A DNA stretch of 20,285 nucleotides, taken from positions 1 through 20,285 of the forward strand of contig JAEELU010000012.1 in assembly GCA_016282815.1 (NCBI GenBank), in the 5' to 3' direction. Positions 6,919 through 15,129 of this stretch are shown piece after piece. This DNA is from Acholeplasmatales bacterium. GTDB taxonomy: Bacteria > Bacillota_I > Bacilli_A > Acholeplasmatales > Anaeroplasmataceae. The translations under genes were made by a program, and so were the position numbers. The notes under the pieces were generated by a model. The model ran no database searches and was not told the DNA's origin. It worked only from the letters and a program-made list of their open reading frames with translations. Position 1 is the first letter of the stretch, and each line of letters opens with the position of its first letter.

Positions 6919-6957
6919 TTATTGCAAACTTGTTTAAGCTTGCAATAAATTTTTTTT
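6919..6957 (+). terminator. Hairpin with T-run between acyl carrier protein 1 and the ketosynthase
   Basis: ATTGCAAACTT (6921-6931), loop GTTT, AAGCTTGCAAT (6936-6946), with two more A-T pairs at the base and one internal mismatch, followed by eight Ts. No promoter is visible between it and the next gene, so it is best read as a partial terminator that lowers expression of the downstream fab genes relative to the carrier protein. Confidence 0.7.
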
Positions 6958-6983
6958 AATAGATATTTAAGGAGAGAAATCGT

Positions 6984-9362
6984 ATGACTGAAATTAAGAA
7001 TCGTTGCGTTGTTACTGGTTTAGGTATGATCAGTGCAATTGGTAACAATGTAGAAGAATGTTTTAATAATGCAAAGAGAAGTGTTTCTGGTATTGAGGAG
7101 AAAACTTCAGTAGATACAAAGGACTGCTACGCTAAGCTTGGCGCAGAGGTTAAGAAGTTTGATTTAGATTCTATCGAAGGCACAAAGGATATGGATAGAG
7201 TATCTAAATTTGCTATTAAGGCTGCAAGAGAGGCTATGGCTGACAGTGGTCTTAAGGATTTCGCAAATGATAGTAGAGTATCTGTTATCATGGGTTCATG
7301 TGTTGGTGGTGCAGTTTCAATTGCACATTATCATGAAAACAACCGTGATAAGAGCGATATTGCTAAGATGCCAATTTCAAGAATTGCAAATGACGTTGCT
7401 GAAGTATTCCACTGCGGTGGTGTAATCACTAACGTTGCAAATGCTTGTGCTGCTGGTACAATTTCAATTTCTTATGCTTGTGATTTAATCAGAAGCGGTA
7501 AGGCTGATATCGTACTTGCTGGTGGTACTGATTCATTCGCAAGTGTTCCATATGCTGGTTTCCTAGCATTACATGCACTTGATGCAAATCCTTGTTCACC
7601 ATTCAATCATTGTACAGGTATAACACTTGGTGAAGGCTCAGGTGTTGTAGTTGTTGAATCATATGAGCATGCAAAGGCACGTGGCGCTAAGATGTACTGT
7701 GAGGTATTAGGTGCTGGTGTATCAAGTGATGCTCACCATATTACTGCTCCAAGAGAGGATGGAGAGGGCCAAATGAACGCAATCAATTGGGCAATCACAT
7801 CAAGTGGAGTTAAGAAGGATGAAATCGGCTATATCAATGCTCATGGTACTGGTACAGCTAAGAACGATAACGCAGAATTCTTATCACTTCATACAATCTT
7901 CGATGGTAGCAATAATGATTTATCTGTATCATCTACAAAGGCAATGGTTGGTCACTGCTTAGGTGCTGCAGGTGCTATCGAGGCAGTATTCTCAATTAAG
8001 TGTTTAACAAGCAATGTAGTATTACCTACATTAAGATATACAGCTGAGGACATTGAAAACCTAAAGGTTAAGGCTGGTAATATTGATTTCGTATATAACG
8101 AAGCAAAGGAAAAGAAGCTTGAAACTGTTATGAGTAACTCATTCGCATTCGGTGGAAATAATGCATCAATTATTTTTTCTAAGAATGAAGGCTCAGTAGT
8201 AGTTAAGAATAATACAAACAAGATTGCTGTTACAGGCTTAGGAATTGTTTCTCCACTTGGTAATGGTAAGGATAACTATGTAAACAACGTAAATTCATTT
8301 ACTCCAGAGACTACATCAATTCAATCACATGTTGAAAGAGCTGATTATGATGAATTTGGTTTAGGTATGACATTCAGAAAGCATGATAATCTATCTAAGC
8401 TTCAGGTTGTTTCTGGTATGAATGCATTAAAGGATGGTAATTATCAAATTACTGATGAGAATGCAACAAAGATTGGTATTGTAGTTGGTACTTGCGAGGG
8501 TGCATTAGGTACTTGCTTAAATTTCCAAGAGAATATTACATTAAAGGGTAATGCAAATGGTTCAGCATTCAATTTCCCTAACACAGTATATAATGCAGCA
8601 GGTGGTTATTTATCAATCTGCTCTGGTATAAAGGGCTACAATGTTACTATTACAAATGGTAGCCAATCAGGACTTGCTTCAGTAGCTTATGGTATGGATA
8701 TCCTAAGGAAGAGCACTGAAGAGGCTGTACTTGCCACAGGTACTGATGAAAATATTGAAATTATCAATGAAATCTACTCTAAGGAAGGTAAGATTGCAGA
8801 TAAGGTTAACGAGCCTTATGCTAATGGTAATGGTTATACATTATCTGATGGCTCTGTATCTATCCTACTTGAGGATGATAAGAAGGCAGCTGAGCGTGGT
8901 GCTAAGGTTTATGCTCACGTATTAGGCTATGGTATGGCTCATCACAGTGTTGACTTTACTACACTTGAGGGCTCAAATGAAGCTTTAGTAGTAGCAATCA
9001 ATGATGCACTTAAGGATGCAAATGTTAAAGCATCAGATATTAATTGTGTATTCGGCTTTGCAAATGGTGATAAGAAGATCGATAACGAAGAGACAGTAGC
9101 ATTAGCTAAGGTATTCAATAACCTAGACAAGATGCCAATTGTTAACGTTAAGAAGCATATCGGTGAGGCAAGAAGTGCTGCAGCTAGCTTAGCATTTGCA
9201 CATGCTTCATTAATGCTATCTGGTGAATTAGCTTCTTCAGATGCATACCTAGTTGGTAAGAATGTCACAAAGTGTACAGTTAATTCAAAGGATTTAAATA
9301 AGGTTTTAGTTGTAGCTTACGGTTATGGTGGAAGCTACACAGCAGTAGTATTAGAGAAATAA
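6984..9362 (+). CDS. Fused ketosynthase and inactive ketosynthase (chain-length-factor-like) protein
   Basis: A 792-residue protein made of two FabF-type thiolase-fold halves. Residues 1 to about 405 are a complete beta-ketoacyl-ACP synthase: nucleophile Cys155 in NACAAG, His287 in AHGTGT, Lys319 and His324 in STKAMVGHCLGAAGA, and FAFGGNN near the end; spacing matches FabF. Residues from about 412 to 792 start again (KIAVTGLGIVSPLGNG) and end with AYGYGGSYT, but the nucleophile is Ser560 (NGSQSG), the first histidine is Phe692 and the second is Glu728; only Lys723 remains. This is the pattern of an inactive partner such as the chain-length factor of type II polyketide synthases. FabF is normally about 410 residues. 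No start codon lies near the junction, so it is one polypeptide. It condenses malonyl-ACP with acyl chains; the second half's role is inferred. Confidence 0.9.
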   Translation: MTEIKNRCVVTGLGMISAIGNNVEECFNNAKRSVSGIEEKTSVDTKDCYAKLGAEVKKFDLDSIEGTKDMDRVSKFAIKAAREAMADSGLKDFANDSRVSVIMGSCVGGAVSIAHYHENNRDKSDIAKMPISRIANDVAEVFHCGGVITNVANACAAGTISISYACDLIRSGKADIVLAGGTDSFASVPYAGFLALHALDANPCSPFNHCTGITLGEGSGVVVVESYEHAKARGAKMYCEVLGAGVSSDAHHITAPREDGEGQMNAINWAITSSGVKKDEIGYINAHGTGTAKNDNAEFLSLHTIFDGSNNDLSVSSTKAMVGHCLGAAGAIEAVFSIKCLTSNVVLPTLRYTAEDIENLKVKAGNIDFVYNEAKEKKLETVMSNSFAFGGNNASIIFSKNEGSVVVKNNTNKIAVTGLGIVSPLGNGKDNYVNNVNSFTPETTSIQSHVERADYDEFGLGMTFRKHDNLSKLQVVSGMNALKDGNYQITDENATKIGIVVGTCEGALGTCLNFQENITLKGNANGSAFNFPNTVYNAAGGYLSICSGIKGYNVTITNGSQSGLASVAYGMDILRKSTEEAVLATGTDENIEIINEIYSKEGKIADKVNEPYANGNGYTLSDGSVSILLEDDKKAAERGAKVYAHVLGYGMAHHSVDFTTLEGSNEALVVAINDALKDANVKASDINCVFGFANGDKKIDNEETVALAKVFNNLDKMPIVNVKKHIGEARSAAASLAFAHASLMLSGELASSDAYLVGKNVTKCTVNSKDLNKVLVVAYGYGGSYTAVVLEK

Positions 9363-9377
9363 TTATTGGAGGATATT

Positions 9378-10109
9378 ATGAAGGTTGCAATAGTTACAGG
9401 GGCATCTCGTGGTATTGGTAGAGCTTGTGCAATCAAGCTTGCTGAAAAGGGATATACAGTAGTTATCAATTATGCTTCTAATGAAGCAAAGGCTAAAGAG
9501 GTATTAGATATCATTAAGGCTAATGGCGGAGATGGTATGATCTACAAGGCTGATGTTTCTAATTACGAGGAAGTAAAGGAAATGGTAGCTAAGGTACATG
9601 AAACATATAAGCAAATTGACTTATTAGTAAACAATGCTGGTATCGTTAGAGATGAACCACTTTTAGGATTACATGTAGAAAATCTTGATATGGCAATGAA
9701 TTTAAACATTAAGGGTTATTTTTATTGTGCTAAAGAGGTTATTTCTAAGAGAAATAGAAAGAATGGCGTAGTTATCGTAAATATGTCAAGTGTTTCAGGA
9801 ACATATTCTTTACCTGGTCAAACTGTATACAGTGCAACTAAGGGTGCAGTTAACCAATTCACTAGAACTCTAGCTAAGGAAATGGGTTCTCGTGGTGTTA
9901 GAGTTAATGCAGTAGCTCCAGGATTTATCGAAACAGATATGATTGAAGCAGTAGATGACGCTACTATGGCTAAGTATGTAGAGGCTATACCTCTAAAGAG
10001 ACGTGGTAAGGTTGAGGAGGTTGCTAATCTAGTTGCCTTCCTTGCTTCAGATGATGCTTCATATATTACAGGACAAATTATTACACTTGATGGAGGTTTA
10101 TCACTATAA
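9378..10109 (+). CDS. fabG: 3-oxoacyl-ACP reductase
   Basis: NADPH-dependent short-chain dehydrogenase that reduces 3-oxoacyl-ACP to 3-hydroxyacyl-ACP. At 243 residues it has the normal FabG length. The cofactor loop is TGASRGIG, NNAG follows, and the catalytic triad is Ser138, Tyr151 and Lys155 (VYSATKGAV), with the same numbering as E. coli FabG. RVNAVAPGFIETDM and the TGQIITLDGG end are also typical. The frame extends to a TTG at 9366, but that codon is inside the GGAGGA ribosome site, so ATG 9378 is chosen. The stop overlaps the fabZ start. Confidence 0.95.
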   Translation: MKVAIVTGASRGIGRACAIKLAEKGYTVVINYASNEAKAKEVLDIIKANGGDGMIYKADVSNYEEVKEMVAKVHETYKQIDLLVNNAGIVRDEPLLGLHVENLDMAMNLNIKGYFYCAKEVISKRNRKNGVVIVNMSSVSGTYSLPGQTVYSATKGAVNQFTRTLAKEMGSRGVRVNAVAPGFIETDMIEAVDDATMAKYVEAIPLKRRGKVEEVANLVAFLASDDASYITGQIITLDGGLSL

Positions 10110-10552
10110 TGATGAATATTAATGAAATCAACAAGAGAATTAAGCAAAGACCTCCTTTCCAAATGATTGAGCGCGTATTAGAGCTTAATCCAGGTGAAAG
10201 TGCAACAGGTATTAAGAATGTATCAGTAAATGAGCCATACTTCATGGGACATTTCCCTGATGCTCCTATTATGCCAGGTGTATTAATTATTGAGTCTTGT
10301 GCTCAGCTTTGTAGCTTAGTATTTGATACTGATGCTTCAAATCCTGATATTATTTATGTTTTATTAAAGGTTGATAACTTCAAATTTGTTAAGCCTGTAA
10401 TTCCAGGAGACAGATTAACAATCACAGTTAATAAAACAAAGCTAATTGGTCCTTTAGCCGTATTCGATGCTAAGGTTATGGTTGACGATGAGGTTAGAGC
10501 AAAGGGAACAATGACATTTACAAGTGTTGAAAAGAGTAAAATTTACGAATAA
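10109..10552 (+). CDS. fabZ: 3-hydroxyacyl-ACP dehydratase
   Basis: Hot-dog-fold dehydratase that removes water from 3-hydroxyacyl-ACP to give the trans-2-enoyl-ACP. The 147 residues match FabZ. The N-terminal RPPFQMIERVLEL and the active-site segment GHFPDAPIMPGVLIIES are diagnostic, with catalytic His48 and Glu62 fourteen residues apart as in E. coli (54 and 68). The first ATG shares a base with the fabG stop (TAATG) and an alternative ATG follows directly, so the start is uncertain by one codon. The enzyme's product needs an enoyl reductase, and no known type is encoded in this window. Confidence 0.95.
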   Translation: MMNINEINKRIKQRPPFQMIERVLELNPGESATGIKNVSVNEPYFMGHFPDAPIMPGVLIIESCAQLCSLVFDTDASNPDIIYVLLKVDNFKFVKPVIPGDRLTITVNKTKLIGPLAVFDAKVMVDDEVRAKGTMTFTSVEKSKIYE

Positions 10553-10564
10553 TTAGAGGTTTTT

Positions 10565-11302
10565 ATGGAATCAGCTGATGTTAAAAAAATCTTAATATTA
10601 AATGGTAGCCCCAAAAAAGAGCATTCTGCGACAATCAATGTTACTAAGGCATTTGTCAAAGGATTAGCTGATGCTACTAATGCAGAGGTTGAATATATCA
10701 ATTTGGCTGATTTAAACATAAAGCCATGTACAGGATGCCTTTCCTGCTGGGGAAGAACTGAAGGAGAATGTGTAATTAAAACTGATGACATTCCTATGAT
10801 TAAGAAAAAGATTGAGGAATGTGATATCTTCATTGAATCTTATCCATTATTTTTCTTCGGTATGCCGGGAACAATGAAGGTATTTACTGATAGAATGCTA
10901 TCAATGATGAATACCTATATGGGTCAAAAATCTCCAGAGAATGGTGAATCATTCCATGGAATTAGAAACCCAAGAGATCAAAAATTCATTATTATTACAT
11001 CATGTGCTTATACAGAATTTGGTCCAGTATATGAGCCACTTATTAAGCAATATGATTGTATTTGTGGAAAGGGTAACTATACAATGCTATTTGCTCCACA
11101 GCTAAAAACATTAATGGATTTGAACAATGAAGCTAAGATAAATAAATATTTATCAAAGTTTACAGACGCAGGATATGAATTTGGTACTAATTTAGAGCTA
11201 TCAAATGAAACATATGAATTATTAAAGAAGCCTCCATTTACTGAGGGTGCTTACAAAATATTTTTAAACAATTTTTGGACTAACGAACGCGAAGGGAGAT
11301 AG
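10565..11302 (+). CDS. Flavodoxin-fold NAD(P)H/FMN oxidoreductase, iron-sulfur-flavoprotein-like
   Basis: A 245-residue protein of the FMN-reductase/flavodoxin-2 family. The N-terminal phosphate-binding loop for FMN is ILNGSPKKEHSAT (residues 11-23). A cysteine cluster follows at Cys55, Cys58, Cys61 and Cys69, spaced C-x2-C-x2-C-x7-C; the compact motif reported for archaeal and clostridial iron-sulfur flavoproteins is C-x2-C-x2-C-x4-7-C, so a [4Fe-4S] cluster is plausible. The segment SYPLFFFGMPGTMKVFTDRM is the usual second flavin-contact region. It lies 12 bases after fabZ and 4 bases before the second carrier protein, where many fab operons hold an enoyl reductase. It could be a redox partner, an unusual enoyl-group reductase or an unrelated oxidoreductase. 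Family call is firm, function open. Confidence 0.8.
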   Translation: MESADVKKILILNGSPKKEHSATINVTKAFVKGLADATNAEVEYINLADLNIKPCTGCLSCWGRTEGECVIKTDDIPMIKKKIEECDIFIESYPLFFFGMPGTMKVFTDRMLSMMNTYMGQKSPENGESFHGIRNPRDQKFIIITSCAYTEFGPVYEPLIKQYDCICGKGNYTMLFAPQLKTLMDLNNEAKINKYLSKFTDAGYEFGTNLELSNETYELLKKPPFTEGAYKIFLNNFWTNEREGR

Positions 11303-11306
11303 CAAT

Positions 11307-11537
11307 ATGTTTGAGGAAATAAGAAAGCTTTTTGTTGAATGTGCAAACGTTGACGAGGAAGAAGTAAAGCCTGAAGCTCGATTAAGAGAGGACTTAGGTA
11401 TTGATAGTATATATGCTGTTGAGCTTACATTACAGCTTGAGGAAATCTATGGAGTTGTAATCGCTTATGAGGAAATTGAGCATTTAAAGACTGTAAGCGA
11501 CCTAGTTAATTTGGTTGAGAAAAAGGTAGGTAGATAA
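11307..11537 (+). CDS. Acyl carrier protein 2
   Basis: A 76-residue carrier protein with phosphopantetheine serine Ser34 in DLGIDSIYAVEL and a helix 2-3 region EEIYGVVIAYEEIEHLKTV. It differs widely from the first carrier protein of the operon (FEEIRKLF start, shorter, different loop), so the two are not a recent duplication. AAGGGAG precedes the ATG, which is four bases after the flavoprotein stop; accB follows one base after its own stop. Its position between the flavoprotein and accB suggests it belongs to the same pathway, possibly with a division of labour between the two carriers. Carrier protein identity is strong. Confidence 0.9.
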   Translation: MFEEIRKLFVECANVDEEEVKPEARLREDLGIDSIYAVELTLQLEEIYGVVIAYEEIEHLKTVSDLVNLVEKKVGR

Positions 11538-11538
11538 T

Positions 11539-11970
11539 ATGAAGTTTGAGGATTTAAAGGATTTATTACAAATATTTAAGGAATCTGGTCTTACATATAT
11601 GGAATATGAGCAGGATGGTATTAGAGTTACATTTGATTCTAAGAAGCTTCCTAATTTAGAGGTACCATTTGTTCAGCCACAAGCACCAGTAGCACAGCCT
11701 GAGGCTCAAAATGCTCCTGAGGCAGTAGATAACAATAAATATGTAACATCTCCACTTGTTGGTACATTCCATAGTGCTCCATCAGTTGGCGGTAAGCCAT
11801 TTGTTACTGAGGGTGCAAAGGTTAACAAGGGTGATAAGCTTTGTATTATTGAAGCTATGAAGGTAATGAACGAAATAACAGCTAAGGAATCAGGAACTAT
11901 TAAGAAGATTTTAGTTAATGATAACCAAATGGTAGAATACGGACAAAAATTATTTATAATAGGTGATTAA
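11539..11970 (+). CDS. accB: Biotin carboxyl carrier protein of acetyl-CoA carboxylase
   Basis: Carries carboxy-biotin between the biotin carboxylase and carboxyltransferase of acetyl-CoA carboxylase. The 143 residues comprise an N-terminal helical segment (residues 1-35), a proline- and alanine-rich linker around 42-62 (VQPQAPVAQPEAQNAPEA), and a C-terminal biotinyl domain with the biotin lysine Lys108 in IIEAMKVMNEI, 35 residues from the end as usual. The partners AccC, AccD, AccA and the biotin ligase BirA follow in the same operon, and BioY is encoded divergently. Confidence 0.96.
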   Translation: MKFEDLKDLLQIFKESGLTYMEYEQDGIRVTFDSKKLPNLEVPFVQPQAPVAQPEAQNAPEAVDNNKYVTSPLVGTFHSAPSVGGKPFVTEGAKVNKGDKLCIIEAMKVMNEITAKESGTIKKILVNDNQMVEYGQKLFIIGD

Positions 11971-11972
11971 TT

Positions 11973-13340
11973 ATGTTTAAAAAAATATTAATTGCGAACC
12001 GAGGAGAAATAGCTGTTAGAATTATCCGTGCTTGTAAGGAAATGGGTATTAAGACTGTTGCTGTTTACTCTAAGGGTGATGAGAATGCTCTACATAAGGA
12101 GCTTGCCACTGAAACAGTTTGTATCGGTGAGGCACCATCTAGCGAATCATATTTAAATATGGAGCGCATAATTAGCGCAGCTTGCTTAACTGGGTGTGAT
12201 GCTATACACCCAGGCTTTGGTTTTTTATCAGAGAACTCACAATTCGCAAGAATGGTTGAAAAGTGTGGTATGACATTTATTGGCCCTAATCCAGAGGTAA
12301 TGGAGAAAATGGGTAATAAGGCAGAGGCTATCAAGAGTATGAGAGAGGCTGGAGTACCTATCGTACCAGGCTCATATAAGGCTGTTGATATGGAAGAAGG
12401 CCACAAAATCGCTGATGAAATTGGATACCCTGTATTAATTAAGGCATCACTTGGTGGTGGTGGAAAGGGAATCAAAAGAGTTAATTCATCACAGGAATTT
12501 GATAACTTATATATGGAAGCTAAGGATGAAGCAAGAAAGTTCTTCGGTAACGATGAAATCTACGTAGAAAAATTCATCGTTGGTCCTAAGCATGTTGAGG
12601 TTCAAATGATGTGCGATAAGCATGGTAATGTAGTACATCTATTTGAAAGAAACTGCTCAATGCAAAGAAGAAACCAAAAGATGCTTGAGGAAGCACCTTG
12701 CCAATCTATTAGTCAAAAATTAAAAAATAATCTATACGAATCTGCAATTAAGGCATGTAAGTATGTAGGCTACGATAGTGTAGGTACAATTGAATTCATC
12801 GTTGATAAGAATGAAAACTATTATTTCATTGAGATGAACACAAGAATTCAGGTTGAGCATGCAGTAACTGAGGAAATAACTCATGTAGATATCGTTAAGA
12901 ATATGATAAAAATTGCTTATGGTCTTCCACTTTCTATGAAGCAGGAGGATATAAAGCTATACGGTCATGCAATAGAATGTAGAATTACTGCCGAGGATAT
13001 GAATAATGGCTTTAGACCAAATCCAGGTAAGATTAATTTTATGCATACTCCAGGTGGATTAGGAGTAAGAATAGATACATCTGTTTATACAGGCTATACT
13101 ATTTCACCTTGGTATGATTCAATGATTTTAAAGCTTGTTGTAAGTGGTCAATCTCGTCTTGAATGTATAAGAAGAATGAGAGCATCACTTGAGGAATTAA
13201 TCATTGATGGTGTTAAAACTACTACAGAATTCCATTATGTATTACTTCATCACCCAACATTCATTTTGGGTAATTATGATACTACATTTGTTGAGAGTTT
13301 TATAAAGGAGCTTGATGAAAATGCAAAGCGTCTTCGATAA
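11973..13340 (+). CDS. accC: Biotin carboxylase subunit of acetyl-CoA carboxylase
   Basis: ATP-grasp enzyme that carboxylates biotin on AccB using bicarbonate and ATP. The 455 residues match the family. The N-terminus KKILIANRGEIAVRI is diagnostic, then HPGFGFLSEN, the glycine-rich ATP loop ASLGGGGKGIK, ERNCSMQRRNQK, the active-site stretch FIEMNTRIQVEHAVTEE and GHAIECRI. The ATG is preceded by AGGTGA at 11962-11967, two bases from the accB stop. The 3' end overlaps accD by about 26 bases, a sign of tight coupling. Confidence 0.97.
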   Translation: MFKKILIANRGEIAVRIIRACKEMGIKTVAVYSKGDENALHKELATETVCIGEAPSSESYLNMERIISAACLTGCDAIHPGFGFLSENSQFARMVEKCGMTFIGPNPEVMEKMGNKAEAIKSMREAGVPIVPGSYKAVDMEEGHKIADEIGYPVLIKASLGGGGKGIKRVNSSQEFDNLYMEAKDEARKFFGNDEIYVEKFIVGPKHVEVQMMCDKHGNVVHLFERNCSMQRRNQKMLEEAPCQSISQKLKNNLYESAIKACKYVGYDSVGTIEFIVDKNENYYFIEMNTRIQVEHAVTEEITHVDIVKNMIKIAYGLPLSMKQEDIKLYGHAIECRITAEDMNNGFRPNPGKINFMHTPGGLGVRIDTSVYTGYTISPWYDSMILKLVVSGQSRLECIRRMRASLEELIIDGVKTTTEFHYVLLHHPTFILGNYDTTFVESFIKELDENAKRLR

Positions 13341-14196
13341 AAGAAAAGAAGAATTAAATGAATTTAATGAAGCACTTGATAAACTAAATATCAGAAAAAA
13401 GGATGAACCACTTTTACAAAAGCAGGTACCAGATGATTTAATGGCTAAATGTGTTAGCTGTGGTAGATTAATTGTAAAAGAGGATTTATTATCAAACCTT
13501 AATGTTTGTCCATTCTGTAATAGCCACTTTAGATTAACACCAAAGGAAAGATTAAGCCAAATCCTTGATGGAGATTATCAAATATTATTTGATAACCTTG
13601 AGGAAAAGTATACTGATTTCCCTGATTACGAGGATAAGCTAAAGGAAGCTAAAGCTTCAACTGAAACTGATGAAGCTATCGTATGTGCTAAGGGTAAAAT
13701 CAATGGCATTACTGTATTAATCGGTGTTATGAATAGCTATTTCATGATGGGTTCAATGGGTAGTGTTACAGGTGAAAAGGTAACATTACTTGCTGAAAAG
13801 GCATATGAAGAGAATTTGCCTCTTATTATATTTACATGCTCAGGTGGAGCACGTATGCAGGAGGGTATTATTTCTCTTATGCAAATGGCTAAAACTAGTG
13901 CTGCTATCGCTAAGGTTCGTGAAAAGGGCTTATATATTGCAGTATTAACAGATCCTACAACTGGTGGTGTTAGTGCATCATTTGCATCACTTGCTGATAT
14001 TACACTTGCTGAACCAAATGCATTAATAGGATTTGCAGGCAAGAGAGTAATTGAAAGAACAATTAAGGAAACATTACCAAAGGAATTCCAAACTGCTGAA
14101 TTTAACCTTGAAAAGGGCTATATTGATAAAATTGTTGATAGAAAGGATATGAAGCAAACTTTAGCATTGCTATTAAAGCTTCACAGGTATAACTAA
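13315..14196 (+). CDS. accD: Acetyl-CoA carboxylase carboxyltransferase beta subunit
   Basis: With AccA it moves the carboxyl group from biotin to acetyl-CoA to give malonyl-CoA. It has the four-cysteine zinc ribbon (CVSCGRLI ... VCPFCNSHF, about residues 44-68), then the crotonase-like core with GSMGSVTGEK, FTCSGGARMQEG and TDPTTGGVSASFA. The start is not certain: ATG 13315 and ATG 13321 both follow AAGGAG (13305-13310), four and ten bases away; an upstream in-frame TTG is less likely. The gene overlaps the end of accC and ends one base before accA. Confidence 0.95.
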   Translation: MKMQSVFDKRKEELNEFNEALDKLNIRKKDEPLLQKQVPDDLMAKCVSCGRLIVKEDLLSNLNVCPFCNSHFRLTPKERLSQILDGDYQILFDNLEEKYTDFPDYEDKLKEAKASTETDEAIVCAKGKINGITVLIGVMNSYFMMGSMGSVTGEKVTLLAEKAYEENLPLIIFTCSGGARMQEGIISLMQMAKTSAAIAKVREKGLYIAVLTDPTTGGVSASFASLADITLAEPNALIGFAGKRVIERTIKETLPKEFQTAEFNLEKGYIDKIVDRKDMKQTLALLLKLHRYN

Positions 14197-14197
14197 T

Positions 14198-15118
14198 ATG
14201 AGCAATTTAGAAGAGAATCAATTAAAGATTGCTGAATTAGAGCAATTAATTCTATCATTAGAGCCTGAATCTCAAGAGTTTAAGGCTAAAACTAAGGAAT
14301 TAAATAAGCTAAAGAAGGAAACATATTCTAATCTATCTCACTGGGATAGAGTAATAATTGCTAGAGGTCAAAATAGATTAAAGGCTTCTACATTAATCAA
14401 GAAGCTTTTCCCTACATTTATAGAGCTACATGGTGATCAGCTATTTTCTGATGACCAATCAATTATTGCTGGTATCGGATTATTAAACGATACTCCAGTA
14501 ACTATCCTTGCCCAAGCAAAGGGTACTAATTTTAATGATTCAATTAAAAGAAACTTTGGTATGACTTCTCCAGAGGGCTTTAGAAAGACATTAAGACTTG
14601 CTAAGGAAGCTGAGAAGTTCAATAGACCAATTATTACTATAGTTGATACCTCAGGTGCTTACCCTGGTAAGGGTGCTGAGGAAAGAGGACAGGCTAGAGC
14701 TATCGCTACTAACCTAATGGAATTCTCAAAGCTAAATGTTCCAGTAGTTGCGATTGTTTTATCAGAGGGTGGCTCTGGTGGAGCACTTGCTTTAACTATT
14801 TCAGACTATATATTTATGTTTGAAAATGCTATTTATTCAGTATTATCTCCAGAGGGTTTCTCATCTATTCTATTCAAGAATAGAAAGACTGCTGAGGAGG
14901 CTGCGAATATTATGAAGCTTACAAGCCATGACCTAAAGGAAATGGATATTGTAGATGAAATAATATTAGAGCCACTTGGTGGAGTTAAAACACCTTCTGA
15001 TGAATTTATTAAGGATTTAAAGAATAAGCTAGCTAATAAGATTGAAGAATTATCTAATAAGGATAAGAAGGAATTAATAGATAATAGATACAAGAAATTT
15101 AGAAGTATCGGATTATAA
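14198..15118 (+). CDS. accA: Acetyl-CoA carboxylase carboxyltransferase alpha subunit
   Basis: Partner of AccD in the carboxyltransferase. The 306 residues match the usual length of about 310-320. An N-terminal coiled-coil-like helical segment (residues 1-45, rich in Leu, Glu and Lys) precedes the catalytic core, which shows the LHGDQLF stretch, NFGMTSPEGFRKTLRLAK, IVDTSGAYPGKGAEERGQA, VLSEGGSGGALAL with the oxyanion glycines, and YSVLSPEGFSSILF. It starts one base after accD and is followed 11 bases later by fabD with an AAGGAG site. Confidence 0.96.
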   Translation: MSNLEENQLKIAELEQLILSLEPESQEFKAKTKELNKLKKETYSNLSHWDRVIIARGQNRLKASTLIKKLFPTFIELHGDQLFSDDQSIIAGIGLLNDTPVTILAQAKGTNFNDSIKRNFGMTSPEGFRKTLRLAKEAEKFNRPIITIVDTSGAYPGKGAEERGQARAIATNLMEFSKLNVPVVAIVLSEGGSGGALALTISDYIFMFENAIYSVLSPEGFSSILFKNRKTAEEAANIMKLTSHDLKEMDIVDEIILEPLGGVKTPSDEFIKDLKNKLANKIEELSNKDKKELIDNRYKKFRSIGL

Positions 15119-15129
15119 GGAGTAGAATT

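Noticed and set aside
7210..7425. Small open frames inside the ketosynthase gene, such as this one and the one at 8731-8925
   Set aside because: They overlap conserved catalytic segments in the true frame and have no family similarity or ribosome sites.
8205..8235. Double ketosynthase as two genes joined by a sequencing error
   Set aside because: No start codon, ribosome site or stop remnant is visible at the junction, and codon use runs smoothly through it.
12065..12475. Minus-strand open frame of 136 codons inside accC
   Set aside because: It is the antisense shadow of the conserved AccC core, with low-complexity proline and serine runs.
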